From Stenotrophomonas maltophilia (GTDB taxonomy: Bacteria; Pseudomonadota; Gammaproteobacteria; Xanthomonadales; Xanthomonadaceae), in contig DGLB01000074.1 in the NCBI GenBank assembly GCA_002387845.1, positions 1 through 64,000 on the forward strand: 64,000 nt of DNA, read 5' to 3'. Each line of letters opens with the position of its first letter. Within the stretch, counting starts at the first letter, position 1. The position numbers and the translations under genes were made by a program. Positions 42,001 to 50,189 of the stretch are shown here, piece by piece. A model generated the notes under the pieces. The model was not told where the DNA came from. It was given only the letters and a program-made list of their open reading frames with translations, and did not search any database.

Positions 42001-42948
42001 AAGCGTCCCGATGACGGGGCCGCGATTGTGCTGCCTGATGACGCCAGTCTGCCGGCGCGGGTCCAGGCCAGCGCCAACGACACCAATCCGGCGAAGATTC
42101 CGCCGCTGTCGCTGGATATCGGCGACCTGCAGTTCGGCAAGGCCAAGCTTGGCCAGGCCGTGCTGCGCACCCATCCGTTCGGCAACGGGCTGAGCGTGGA
42201 CCAGCTGCAGTTCCGCGCGCCCAAGCAGCAGATCGACATCCAGGGCCGATGGCTGGGCATGGGCGCAACCGCCAACACCCAGATGCAGGTGCAGGTGAAC
42301 AGCGAAGACCTGGGCGGGTTGATGCAGAACCTGGACTACGGCGGCCAGCTGCGCGGCGGTGAAGGTACGCTGCGGCTGGAGGCGGGCTGGCCCGGCGGAC
42401 CGTCCGACTTCGCGCTGGCGGCGCTGGAGGGGCAGATGCAGGTGCATGCCCGCAACGGCCAGCTGCTGGAACTGGAGCCCGGGGCCGGGCGCGTGCTCGG
42501 GCTGCTCAGCGTGACCCAGCTGCCGCGCCGGTTGATGTTCGATTTCCGCGACTTCTTCTCCAAGGGCTTCGCCTTCAACCAGGTCGAAGGCACGCTTGCG
42601 TTTGCCGACGGCATGGCCACCACCGACAAGGTGCTGATCGAAGGCCCGGCGGCCAACATCAGCATTCGCGGCCAGACCGACCTGCGTCGCCAGCAGTTCG
42701 ACCAGACCATCGACGTGAATCCGCGCGCCGGCAACCTGCTGACCGTGGTCGGCGCGGTCGCCGGTGGCCCGGTGGGTGCGGCGGTGGGCGCGGCGGCCAA
42801 CGCCGTGCTGTCCAAGCCGCTCGGTGAGATCGGGGCCAAGACCTACCGGGTGACCGGCCCCTGGGCCGAGCCCAAGGTCGAGGTGATCGACCGCGACGAT
42901 GCCCCGCCGCTGCCCCCTGCACCGGCCCCCGCGCCGGTGAAACCGTGA
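39082..42948 (+). CDS. yhdP: YhdP-type AsmA-like lipid transport protein
   Basis: The 1288-residue protein has one N-terminal membrane helix (VYALAIVLVGVAVLVGTVSQ) and a giant periplasmic repeat beta-groove region (DUF3971/AsmA_2). The C-terminal AsmA-like segment contains VNPRAGNLLTVVGAVAGGPV. YhdP, with TamB and YdbH, moves phospholipid from inner to outer membrane. Length equals E. coli YhdP (1266). It lies in the conserved rng-yhdP-tldD order. Confidence 0.96.
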   Translation: MTTPLRLRLRRIRRHAVYALAIVLVGVAVLVGTVSQLLPLAERHPDKVAAWLSARAGQPVRFDQLDTRWTRRGPLLALQGLRIGEGQGLRIGEAEVLVSMYAGLLPGHSLTELRLRGLALELQRADDGRWSVQGLPQSGTGDPLESLRRLGELQVIGGRLTVDAPSLQLHTELPRIDLRLRVNGQRLRVGARAWADEKAQPLTAVLDFERRRGDGQVWLGADPADFSAWSSLLQFGGARLQQGTGEFNAWVDVRDSRLVMVTTDADLHDVQLQGAVLADGKRPQMTLENLELRARWRWVKGGWRADASRLRIGMDGREQTLDGLLVAGGEHLALAGDNIDATALLRGLALTDRIDPGLRSWLHAAAPQVRMTRVRVSGERAGRLSFEGDLEDIRFAAAGHAPGLSGVGGHVQGDADGFRLDLQPSRVMHFDWPSGFGVRHDVRLAGSVVGWRDEAGGWRVGTPALRVQGTDYAADVRGGVWFQGNGTRPWLQLAAKLDDVPMTAAKRFWIHSKMSKGATDWLDAALVSGHVRGGVGLVTGDLEEWPFDQNNGRFEATGHIDNGNIRFQHDWPTMNKVDADIAFIGPGFELHGRGDLAGVAVNHFEAGIADFGQSDLYVKASTRSDASALLAMLKQSPLQKTYGDSLDALTAKGPAVVDFDLLQPLHHDAGPGRLQGSVELAGATLSDKRFDLSFDNMHGKARYSNDGFGAEQLAVRHLGQDGQLSLRAGGFVKDPAQAFESELSASLDAGLLLDRAPELSWIKPYIGGTSRWTIGVTLPKVAAGAKIEPPTLLTLHSDLVGTRLDLPAPLDKPAPVALPTTVNAQLPMGAGRVDVAFGQRLALAARTHNSQTGVQVTLGSDRVDRDPPASGLAVNGRSGSLDALEWIALARSPGGGGDDPMPLRHVDVQVGQLLLAGGVFEQTRLQLRPTPASIEVRMDGPSLAGDLSVPNADGAPIVGQLERVHWKSLPTPAKRPDDGAAIVLPDDASLPARVQASANDTNPAKIPPLSLDIGDLQFGKAKLGQAVLRTHPFGNGLSVDQLQFRAPKQQIDIQGRWLGMGATANTQMQVQVNSEDLGGLMQNLDYGGQLRGGEGTLRLEAGWPGGPSDFALAALEGQMQVHARNGQLLELEPGAGRVLGLLSVTQLPRRLMFDFRDFFSKGFAFNQVEGTLAFADGMATTDKVLIEGPAANISIRGQTDLRRQQFDQTIDVNPRAGNLLTVVGAVAGGPVGAAVGAAANAVLSKPLGEIGAKTYRVTGPWAEPKVEVIDRDDAPPLPPAPAPAPVKP

Positions 42949-43000
42949 TTCTTTTTACCGTGCTGCTTGCGATGGCGGCCCCTGCCCATAGATCAGGACC

Positions 43001-44446
43001 ATGACCGATAACGCACTGACACTTGCCCAGGATCGCCTGCTGCTGCCCGCCGGGCTGGACGCCGGCGGCCTGGAACGCACGTTCGGGACCCTGCTGGGCC
43101 CCGGCATTGATTTTGGTGACCTGTACTTCCAGCACGCCCGGCGTGAAAGCTGGAGCGTGGAGGACGGCATCGTCAAGGACGGTGCCCATTCCATCGAGCA
43201 GGGCGTGGGCGTGCGCGCCATAGCGGGTGAAAAAACCGGCTTTGCCTATTCCGATGACATCCACAGCGACGCCCTGCTGGCCGCGGCGCAGTCTGCCCGT
43301 GCCATTTCCCGCGAAGGTGGGGCGCAGCCGGCCCGCGCCCTGGCCCGTGGCAATGCCCGTGCGCTGTACCCGGCGCTGGACCCCATCGACGGCATGGGCA
43401 ACGAAGCCAAGGTCGAGGTGCTCAAGCGCCTGGACCGTTACCTGCGCGCGGCCGACCCGCGCGTGCAGCAGGTGATGGTCAGCCTGTCCGGTGGCGTGGA
43501 TACCGTGCTGATCGCCCGCAGCGATGGCGTCCTGGCCGGCGACATCCGCCCGCTGGTACGGCTGAACGTGCAGGTGATCGTGGAACAGAACGGCCGCCGC
43601 GAATCCGGATACGCCGGCGGTGGTGGCCGCTACAGCTACGCCGAACTGTTTGCCGATGGCCGCCCGGAAGCCTTTGCCCGCGAAGCCCTGCGCCAGGCAC
43701 TGGTGAACCTGGAGGCCATCCCGGCCCCGGCCGGGGTGATGAGCGTGGTGCTGGGCCCCGGTTGGCCCGGCGTGCTGCTGCACGAAGCGGTGGGCCACGG
43801 CCTGGAAGGCGACTTCAACCGCAAGGGCACCAGCGTGTACGCCGGCCGCATTGGCGAGCGCGTTGCCGCCCCTGGCGTGACCATCGTCGATGACGGCACC
43901 CTTGACGGCCGCCGCGGCTCGCTGAACGTGGACGACGAGGGCCACCCGACCCAGTGCACCACCCTGATCGAGGACGGCATCCTGGTCGGCTACATGCAGG
44001 ACTCGCTCAACGCCCGCCTGATGGGCGTGGCCCCGACCGGCAACGGCCGGCGTGAGTCGTTCGCGCACATGACCATGCCGCGCATGACCAACACCTACAT
44101 GCGTGCCGGCCAGCACGACCCGCAGGAGATGATCCGTTCGGTCAAACGTGGCCTGTACGCGGTCAACTTCGGTGGCGGCCAGGTCGACATCACCAGCGGC
44201 AAGTATGTGTTCTCGGCCACCGAGGCCTACCTGATCGAAGACGGCAAGGTCACCGCGCCGGTGAAGGGGGCCACCTTGATCGGCAACGGGCCGGAAACCA
44301 TGCAGAAGGTGCGCATGATCGGCAACGACCTGGCCCTGGATGAAGGCGTAGGCATCTGCGGCAAGGATGGGCAGAGCGTGCCGGTGGGCGTGGGTCAGCC
44401 GTCGCTGCTGATCGACGGCATCACCGTGGGCGGTACCCAGGCCTGA
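43001..44446 (+). CDS. tldD: Metalloprotease TldD
   Basis: The 481-residue zinc metallopeptidase subunit forms a heterodimer with PmbA (TldE). The zinc motif HEAVGHGLEGD is visible, and the segment YAVNFGGGQVDITSGKYVFS is typical. TldD/E degrade unfolded peptides and mature some microcins. AGGA precedes the ATG. Its partner gene pmbA follows after the convergent darP. Confidence 0.97.
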   Translation: MTDNALTLAQDRLLLPAGLDAGGLERTFGTLLGPGIDFGDLYFQHARRESWSVEDGIVKDGAHSIEQGVGVRAIAGEKTGFAYSDDIHSDALLAAAQSARAISREGGAQPARALARGNARALYPALDPIDGMGNEAKVEVLKRLDRYLRAADPRVQQVMVSLSGGVDTVLIARSDGVLAGDIRPLVRLNVQVIVEQNGRRESGYAGGGGRYSYAELFADGRPEAFAREALRQALVNLEAIPAPAGVMSVVLGPGWPGVLLHEAVGHGLEGDFNRKGTSVYAGRIGERVAAPGVTIVDDGTLDGRRGSLNVDDEGHPTQCTTLIEDGILVGYMQDSLNARLMGVAPTGNGRRESFAHMTMPRMTNTYMRAGQHDPQEMIRSVKRGLYAVNFGGGQVDITSGKYVFSATEAYLIEDGKVTAPVKGATLIGNGPETMQKVRMIGNDLALDEGVGICGKDGQSVPVGVGQPSLLIDGITVGGTQA

Positions 44447-44460
44447 GCCCGGGCATGCGC

Positions 44461-45051
44461 TCAGTCCTCGAAGGAATCGTCGCCGTCTTCGTCGTCCGAC
44501 GGGGCGGCCTGGGCCGCCTCCAGGCCCAGCGCGGCCGGCAGCATCAGCCCGCGCAGCACCTGGTAGATTTCGCGGAACGCACGCGGCGGCTTGTTCTTCG
44601 CTTTCTCGGCCTGGGCGTTGCGCACCAGCGTGCGCAGCTGTTGGCGGTCGGCCTGCGGGTACTCGTCCAGCAGCGCGGCCAGCGCGGCGTCGCCGTTGCT
44701 GAGCAGGCGCTCGCGCCAGTCTTCCACCCGGTGCAGCATGGCCACTTCACGGCGCGAGGTTTCGCTGTTGGCGTCCAGCGCGTCGCGGATGGCATCCAGG
44801 GTGGACTCCTCTTCGCGGCGCATGTGCTTGGCCAGGTAGGCCAGCTGGCGCTTGTGCGCGATGTGCGCGGTAATGCGCTTGCATTCGGCGATGTGCGGCA
44901 GCAGGTCTTCGGGCACCGGCACGCGGGCCAGCTGGGCCGGGGTCAGCGAGACCAGCTTTTCGCCCAGCGCAAGCACGTCCAGCGCGTCACGGCGCTTCTG
45001 CTTGCGGCTGCTGTCATGAAATTCACCGGTTTCTTCGTCGCGTCCGCGCAT
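44461..45051 (-). CDS. darP: Ribosome assembly factor DarP (YjgA)
   Basis: This 196-residue, strongly charged helical protein has the YjgA/DUF615 features RKQKRRDALDVLALGEKLVS and IAHIAHKRQLAYLAKHMRRE, with an acidic C-terminus. It assists late 50S assembly. The start MRGRDEETGE has GGAAGAAG upstream. The gene lies between tldD and pmbA in opposite direction; its promoter region overlaps that of pmbA (69-nt divergent gap). Confidence 0.93.
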   Translation of the reverse strand: MRGRDEETGEFHDSSRKQKRRDALDVLALGEKLVSLTPAQLARVPVPEDLLPHIAECKRITAHIAHKRQLAYLAKHMRREEESTLDAIRDALDANSETSRREVAMLHRVEDWRERLLSNGDAALAALLDEYPQADRQQLRTLVRNAQAEKAKNKPPRAFREIYQVLRGLMLPAALGLEAAQAAPSDDEDGDDSFED

Positions 45052-45119
45052 CGTTCTTCTTCCACATCCAATACTGTGCCCCGCGTTGCGCCGGGCACTC
45101 ACCTGCACAGGATAAAGCA

Positions 45120-46490
45120 TTGAACGTGATCTCCCCTGAAGCCCTGGTCGCCGACGACAGCCTGTCGCGTCTGGAACACCTGGCCGACCTGTCCCAGCAG
45201 CTGCTGGACCGGGCCCGCGCGCTGGGGGCCAGCCAGGCCGAAGTGAGCTGCAGTGAAGAGCGCGGCCTGGATGTGAACGTGCGCCTGGGCGAGGTGGAAA
45301 CGGTGGAATCCACCCGTGACCGCGGCATCGCGGTGACCGTGTACTTCGGCCAGCGCAAGGGCAGTGCCAGCACCGCCGACCTGCAGCCGGCCAGCCTGGA
45401 GGCTACGGTGGCCCAGGCCTGTGCGATCGCCCGCCACACCGAGGACGACGCCGCCGCCGGGCTGGCCGACGCGGCGCTGATGGCGCGTGAATTCCCTGAC
45501 CTGGACGGCTGGCACCCGTGGGCGCTGCAGGCCGACCAGGCGGTTGACCTGGCGCTGGCCTGTGAAGCGGCCGGGCGCGCGGCCGACGCGCGCATCAGCA
45601 ATTCCGACGGGGCGTCGGCCTCCACCGCCACCAGCCTGTCGGTGTATGCCAACTCGCATGGCTTCATCGGCCGCGACCGCAGCAGCCACCATTCCATCGG
45701 CTGCGCGCTGATTGCCGGGCAGGGCGACGGCATGCAGCGCGATGGCTGGTACAGCAGCGCACTGGCGCGGGAAGACCTGCAGGACGCCGCCGCCATCGGC
45801 CGGCGTGCGGCCGAGCGCACCGTGGCGCGGCTGCAGCCGCGCTCGATGGCCACCGCGCAGATGCCGGTGCTGTACGCGCCGGAGGTGTCGCGTTCGCTGA
45901 TTGGCAGCCTGCTTGGCGCAGTGTCGGGCGGCGCGATGTATCGCCGCGCCAGCTTCCTGCTGGACAGCGTGGGTACGCAGATCTTCCCGGACTGGTTCGC
46001 CATCGACGAACGCCCGCTGCTGCGCCGCGGCCTGCGCTCCAGTGCCTTCGACGGCGACGGCGTGGCCACGCGCAACTCGGCGCTGGTCGCCGACGGCGTG
46101 CTGCAGCGCTATGTGCTGGGTGCCTATTCGGCACGCAAGCTGGGCCTGCAGACCACCGGCAACGCCGGCGGGGTGTACAACCTGCAGGTGCGGCCCAGCG
46201 CGGACGCGGGGCTGGTGGAGCTGGCCCGGCAGATGGGCGACGGCCTGCTGGTGACCGAGCTGATGGGGCAGGGGGTGAACGCGGTGACGGGCGATTACTC
46301 GCGCGGCGCGGGCGGCTTCCGCGTGGAGAACGGCGAAATCCAGTACCCGGTGGATGGGATCACCATCGCCGGCAACCTCAAGGACATGTTCACCCGGATC
46401 GAAGCGGTGGGCAGTGACATCGACCCGCGCTCGCATATCCACGTCGGCTCGATCCTGGTCGGGCGGATGACCGTCGCAGGTAACGATTGA
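45120..46490 (+). CDS. pmbA: Metalloprotease partner PmbA (TldE)
   Basis: The 456-residue protein is the TldD paralogue and partner that lacks its own zinc site. The motifs FIGRDRSSHHSIGCALIAGQ and TGDYSRGAGGFRVENGEIQY are typical. It starts with TTG at 45120, supported by AGGA seven bases upstream. Confidence 0.96.
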   Translation: MNVISPEALVADDSLSRLEHLADLSQQLLDRARALGASQAEVSCSEERGLDVNVRLGEVETVESTRDRGIAVTVYFGQRKGSASTADLQPASLEATVAQACAIARHTEDDAAAGLADAALMAREFPDLDGWHPWALQADQAVDLALACEAAGRAADARISNSDGASASTATSLSVYANSHGFIGRDRSSHHSIGCALIAGQGDGMQRDGWYSSALAREDLQDAAAIGRRAAERTVARLQPRSMATAQMPVLYAPEVSRSLIGSLLGAVSGGAMYRRASFLLDSVGTQIFPDWFAIDERPLLRRGLRSSAFDGDGVATRNSALVADGVLQRYVLGAYSARKLGLQTTGNAGGVYNLQVRPSADAGLVELARQMGDGLLVTELMGQGVNAVTGDYSRGAGGFRVENGEIQYPVDGITIAGNLKDMFTRIEAVGSDIDPRSHIHVGSILVGRMTVAGND

Positions 46491-46577
46491 CGTAATCCTT
46501 GACGTATCCTATGGGCGCTGCCTCGGCAGGCGGGGAGCCTGCCACGCACCACCCATACACTGAACAAGGAGTTTCAC

Positions 46578-46961
46578 GTGAGCGATTTCGAAAACATCAC
46601 CGCCCCGCCGCCGCCGCCGGTCACCGACGGTCCGGTGCCGAGCGACCAGCGCACCATGGCGCTGGCCGCGCACCTGCTGGGCATCTTCACCTGGTTCATC
46701 GGCGCGCTGGTGATCTGGCTGATCAACAAGGATGACCCGACCAAGGCCTTCGTCACCGACCAGGCCAAGGAAGCCCTGAATTTCCAGATCACCATCAGCA
46801 TCGCCATGGTCATCTGCTTCATCCTGATGTTCGTGCTCATCGGCGGCCTGCTGGCTCCGATCGTCGGCATCCTGAGCCTGGTCTTCTCGATCATCGCGGC
46901 AGTGAAGGCCAACAACGGCGAACTGTACCGCTACCCGTTCGCGCTGCGCCTGATCAAGTAA
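46578..46961 (+). CDS. DUF4870 small membrane protein
   Basis: The 127-residue protein has a Pro-rich cytoplasmic start (TAPPPPPVTDGPVPSDQRTM) and three membrane helices, with the DUF4870 (Tic20-like) features AAHLLGIFTWFIGALVIWLI and DQAKEALNFQITI. Start is GTG with AAGGAG. Function unknown. A strong terminator follows. Confidence 0.88.
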   Translation: MSDFENITAPPPPPVTDGPVPSDQRTMALAAHLLGIFTWFIGALVIWLINKDDPTKAFVTDQAKEALNFQITISIAMVICFILMFVLIGGLLAPIVGILSLVFSIIAAVKANNGELYRYPFALRLIK

Positions 46962-46989
46962 TTCCAGTCGCATTGTTTGAACGCACGAA

Positions 46990-47016
46990 CGCCCGGGATT
47001 CCCGGGCGTTTTTGTT
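46990..47016 (+). terminator. Rho-independent terminator of the DUF4870 gene
   Basis: CGCCCGGG and CCCGGGCG form an 8-bp stem with loop ATT, followed by TTTTTGTTT. Confidence 0.93.
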
Positions 47017-47186
47017 TGTGCGGGATTGTCGGCATTCGATGCATCGCGCGTCGCCGGGCGTTGCCCGGCTGCTGTCGGTTTTTGGCGAACAGCCTTCGGT
47101 TCACGGCGTCCCTGGGTTGGCGGGTCGGGATGGGCGTTCCGGGGGACGCTGCAAGTACGTCCCTGTAAGCTCGGTCGCCGCTTGCA

Positions 47187-47261
47187 CGTGTGCGCAATCC
47201 TGCGCACACGGCAAGGCCGGGGTTGGGCTCCTGCCCAACCCGTCGGGCGCATGCGCCCGAC
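47187..47261. repeat. Three consecutive perfect hairpins
   Basis: The arms are CGTGTGCGCA (47187, loop ATCC), GGGTTGGGC (47220, loop TCCT) and the 20-bp perfect palindrome GTCGGGCGCATGCGCCCGAC (47242-47261). The second and third hairpins touch each other. None is followed by a T-tract. Confidence 0.85.
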
Positions 47262-47474
47262 CCATGCGGCTCACGCCCCCTCCAGCCCACCCCGACCCAC
47301 CATCGACAGTGGGTCGGTGGCCATCGAAAATCAAAACCCATTCGCGGCTCCGGTGGGATCGGTCGACAGACGATCGCCGTGAAATCCCCAACATCTGATA
47401 ACGCATGACCGCGGATCGACATCGCTGTTGATTCGGCATTTCCCAGTGGCCACCGGCCAACTGTCTGGGGCGTG

Positions 47475-47566
47475 CCGGGGTGGGTTTGCGGGACCGTAGA
47501 AAACATGGATGTTTTCTACGAGCCCCCATGGATGGGTTTACGGCGTGTCCCGCAAACCCACCCCGG
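47475..47566. repeat. Compound inverted repeat with 20-bp outer arms
   Basis: CCGGGGTGGGTTTGCGGGAC (47475-47494) is matched perfectly by its complement at 47547-47566. Within the loop, CGTAGAAAACAT (47495-47506) pairs with 47509-47520. The design is a long cruciform with an inner AT-rich hairpin and looks like a dispersed genomic repeat. Confidence 0.85.
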
Positions 47567-47618
47567 TGCGCCCGAACACGGAAACCGATGACCGAGGGCT
47601 GTTCGCACGAATCCAACA

Positions 47619-47643
47619 GCAGCCGGGCAGAGCCCGGCTCTAC
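47619..47643. repeat. SMAG-type REP element
   Basis: A reversed GTAG REP ending in CTCTAC, with stem AGCCGGGC/GCCCGGCT. It lies immediately beyond the ispA stop codon. Confidence 0.8.
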
Positions 47644-47661
47644 GGAGCGCGTGGGATCAAG

Positions 47662-48540
47662 TCAGTGATCCCGCTCCACCGCCAACCGACCGAGCGCCCG
47701 CAGTGCATCAGCGCGTTCGTCGTAGCCGGCCAGGCTGTCGTGCATGCGCTGGCTCAGTGCGGCCAGCTCGGCCTTGGCTCCGTCCATGCCCAGCAGGGCC
47801 GGGAAGGTGGACTTGGCCTGTGCCTGGTCCTTGCCCGCGGTCTTGCCCAGCTGTTCGGAGCTGGCTTCCACGTCCAGGATGTCATCGCGCACCTGGAAGG
47901 CCAGGCCCAGCGCGCTGGCGAAATCGTCCAGCTGGTTGAGGTCCGTCTGCGGTGCATCGCCACACAACGCGCCCATGCGTACCGCCGCACGAATCAGCGC
48001 GCCGGTCTTCAGCGCGTGCATGTGCTGCAGGTCCGCCAGCGGCTGCAGGTGGCCGGTTGCGTCGATATCCAACGCCTGGCCACCACACATGCCCGCTGCG
48101 CCCGACGCATGCGTCAACGCCTGCAGGCAGTGCACCCGCAGCAGTGCGGGCAGCGGTGCATCGGCAAGCAGTCCAAACGCGCGGGTCTGCAGTGCATCGC
48201 CGGCCAGGATCGCGGTGGCTTCATCGAAGGCAATGTGCACTGTCGGTCGACCACGACGCAGTGCGTCGTCGTCCATCGCCGGCAGGTCGTCGTGCACCAG
48301 CGAATAGGCGTGGATCAGCTCCACCGCCATCGCCGGCGCATCCATCGCATGTTCGTCCGCGCCGAAGATCTGGCCGCTGGCATACACCAGCAACGGCCGC
48401 ATGCGTTTGCCACCGCCCAGCACCGCGTAACGCATCGCCCGGTGCAGCCCCTGCGGGGCGGCTTCAGGCGAGGGCAGGCTGGCATCGAGCTGGCTTTCAA
48501 TCCGGTCGCGCCAGCGCGCGAACGTCAGCTCAGCCGTCAT
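47662..48540 (-). CDS. ispA: Farnesyl (geranyl) diphosphate synthase
   Basis: The 292-residue short-chain prenyl synthase makes the C15 precursor of quinones and undecaprenyl phosphate. Both Asp-rich motifs are present: LVHDDLPAMDDD and FQVRDDILD. The start MTAELTFARW overlaps xseB by 11 nt; a longer in-frame start lies within xseB. The xseB-ispA pair is conserved in gammaproteobacteria. Confidence 0.96.
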   Translation of the reverse strand: MTAELTFARWRDRIESQLDASLPSPEAAPQGLHRAMRYAVLGGGKRMRPLLVYASGQIFGADEHAMDAPAMAVELIHAYSLVHDDLPAMDDDALRRGRPTVHIAFDEATAILAGDALQTRAFGLLADAPLPALLRVHCLQALTHASGAAGMCGGQALDIDATGHLQPLADLQHMHALKTGALIRAAVRMGALCGDAPQTDLNQLDDFASALGLAFQVRDDILDVEASSEQLGKTAGKDQAQAKSTFPALLGMDGAKAELAALSQRMHDSLAGYDERADALRALGRLAVERDH

Positions 48541-48790
48541 GGCTGGGCGGGTCGAACGGTTCAGCCGTTTCCGGGCGGGCCGGGTCGCTGAGCAGGCGTA
48601 CACGCAGCTCGGCCTGTTCCAGCGCCTGTTGGCACTGGCGGTACAGGCCCACGCCACGTTCGTAGGCGCTGAGCGACTGTTCCAGGCTCATGTCGCCGGT
48701 TTCCATCTTCTCCACCAGCTGCTCCAGTTCTTCCAGCGACTGCTCGAAGTGGGCCACGGGGGAGGCGTCAGTAGGGGACTTCTTGGGCAT
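48530..48790 (-). CDS. xseB: Exodeoxyribonuclease VII small subunit
   Basis: The 86-residue protein has the XseB core FEQSLEELEQLVEKMETGDM and SLEQSLSAYERGVGLYRQC. It binds XseA to form the single-strand nuclease. It overlaps ispA downstream. Confidence 0.95.
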   Translation of the reverse strand: MPKKSPTDASPVAHFEQSLEELEQLVEKMETGDMSLEQSLSAYERGVGLYRQCQQALEQAELRVRLLSDPARPETAEPFDPPSHDG

Positions 48791-48826
48791 GGCGCAAGTG
48801 TGATGCGCCAGCCCTGTGGGGTCAAT

Positions 48827-50113
48827 TCACGCGACGCCCGGCGTCCATTGCAGGCGGGCACCGTGTTCATCCAGCCAATGCTGCAGCGGTGCGGCAATCA
48901 CCCGATCCCCCGCGGCCAGCAGCGTTTCGCCGTCGTACAACAAGGGCAGCTGGCGTCGCTGCCACGGTGGCAGCCCGCTGTGCTGCAGCAGGTCTTTGAG
49001 CGCATGCGAATGCCGGCGGCCCGGCAGATGGATGCGTTCACCGCCGCGCCGCGCGCTCACCTGCACCGGTGTCGCCAGACGGTCGCGGCCGAGCAGTGCC
49101 AGTTCGCCGCCGTCGGGCAGGGCCAGCGGGCTGCGCCCCTCCCAGTGCACGCTCCAGTCCAGCGGCAGCGCCAGCGCCGCCGAAAGCAGGTGCAGCTGAT
49201 TGCGCCAGCGACGAATACGCACGCCCTGCCAGGCAAACTGGGCATCGGCATCATGTGCGGCCGGCAGCAGTTCGCGTTCGATGGCCTTGATGCCGGCGGC
49301 CGGCAAGGGCGGCTGCCCACAACTGCGCACCCACTGCCGCAACAGGCGGGCGCGGCGCTCGCGTGGCTGCCGCAGCAGCCGGCTGCAGTCCAGCACGCCC
49401 GGTGACAGGATGCAGCGGCGCAGCGCTTCGTGGTCGGCCACCTCCAGCAGGCGCTGCGCCTGTCCTGCCAGTTCGGCGCTCCGCGCAAAACTGGCGTCGG
49501 CCTGCGGCCAGCGCTGTGCCAGCAGCGGCATCACATGCAGCCGCAGGAAGTTGCGATCGGCCGCATCGCTGGCATTGCTCGGGTCTTCGATCCAGCGCAG
49601 GCCGTGCGCCTGTGCATACGTGCGCAGATCTTCGCGCGGTACCTGCAGCAGTGGACGCCACAGCGACCCGGTCGCAAACGGTGCATGCGCGCGCATGGCC
49701 GCCATTCCATCCACGCCGGAGCCGCGCAGGGCCCGCAGCAGGAAGGTTTCGGCCTGGTCGTCGCGGTGATGGGCCAGGGCCAGGTGTTCATGCTCGCGCA
49801 GCACCTGGGTGAACGCCTCGCGGCGCGCAGTGCGCGCAGCCGCTTCCAGTCCGCTGCCTGTGTCCCGGGGCACACGGACATGGATGATCCGTAGCGGCAG
49901 CGACCACTCGGCGCAGATCGCCTCGCAGTGCGCGGCCCAGCTGTCGGCCCCGTCCTGCAGCCCGTGGTGCACGTGCACTGCGCGCAGGCCGGCCGCGCGC
50001 TGCACCGGGGATTGCGCCAGCCAGTGCAGCAGCACGGTGGAATCCAGTCCACCGCTGAAGCCCACCAGCACCGGGGTCGGCAGATCGGGCGGCGGGGGCA
50101 GGGGGGCGGTCAT
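48827..50113 (-). CDS. tilS: tRNA(Ile)-lysidine synthase TilS
   Basis: The 428-residue ATP-dependent enzyme modifies C34 of tRNA-Ile(CAU). The PP-loop SGGLDS lies at residues 20-25, HHRDDQAET follows near 128, and the C-terminal substrate-binding domain is complete. An in-frame ATG at 50149 would add 12 residues; neither start has a strong ribosome site. Confidence 0.95.
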   Translation of the reverse strand: MTAPLPPPPDLPTPVLVGFSGGLDSTVLLHWLAQSPVQRAAGLRAVHVHHGLQDGADSWAAHCEAICAEWSLPLRIIHVRVPRDTGSGLEAAARTARREAFTQVLREHEHLALAHHRDDQAETFLLRALRGSGVDGMAAMRAHAPFATGSLWRPLLQVPREDLRTYAQAHGLRWIEDPSNASDAADRNFLRLHVMPLLAQRWPQADASFARSAELAGQAQRLLEVADHEALRRCILSPGVLDCSRLLRQPRERRARLLRQWVRSCGQPPLPAAGIKAIERELLPAAHDADAQFAWQGVRIRRWRNQLHLLSAALALPLDWSVHWEGRSPLALPDGGELALLGRDRLATPVQVSARRGGERIHLPGRRHSHALKDLLQHSGLPPWQRRQLPLLYDGETLLAAGDRVIAAPLQHWLDEHGARLQWTPGVA

Positions 50114-50159
50114 CCAGGCAGTATCGGCGGTCGCGGGGACCGCCGCCATCAGAGAATGT

Positions 50160-50186
50160 GTAGCGCCACGCAGGGCGTGGCGCTAC
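50160..50186. repeat. SMAG-type REP element with full-length stem
   Basis: GTAGCGCCACGC (50160-50171), loop AGG and a perfect 12-bp complementary arm to 50186. Here the GTAG head itself is part of the stem. Confidence 0.82.
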
Positions 50187-50189
50187 GGG

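Larger units (their letters stand above)
46962..47661. other. 700-nt gene-free stretch filled with palindromes
   Basis: No credible gene lies here. The stretch holds one terminator, at least three perfect hairpins (47187-47261), a compound inverted repeat (47475-47566) and a REP element (47619-47643). The hairpins follow each other with almost no spacing, which is unlike ordinary intergenic DNA in this window. Confidence 0.75.
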
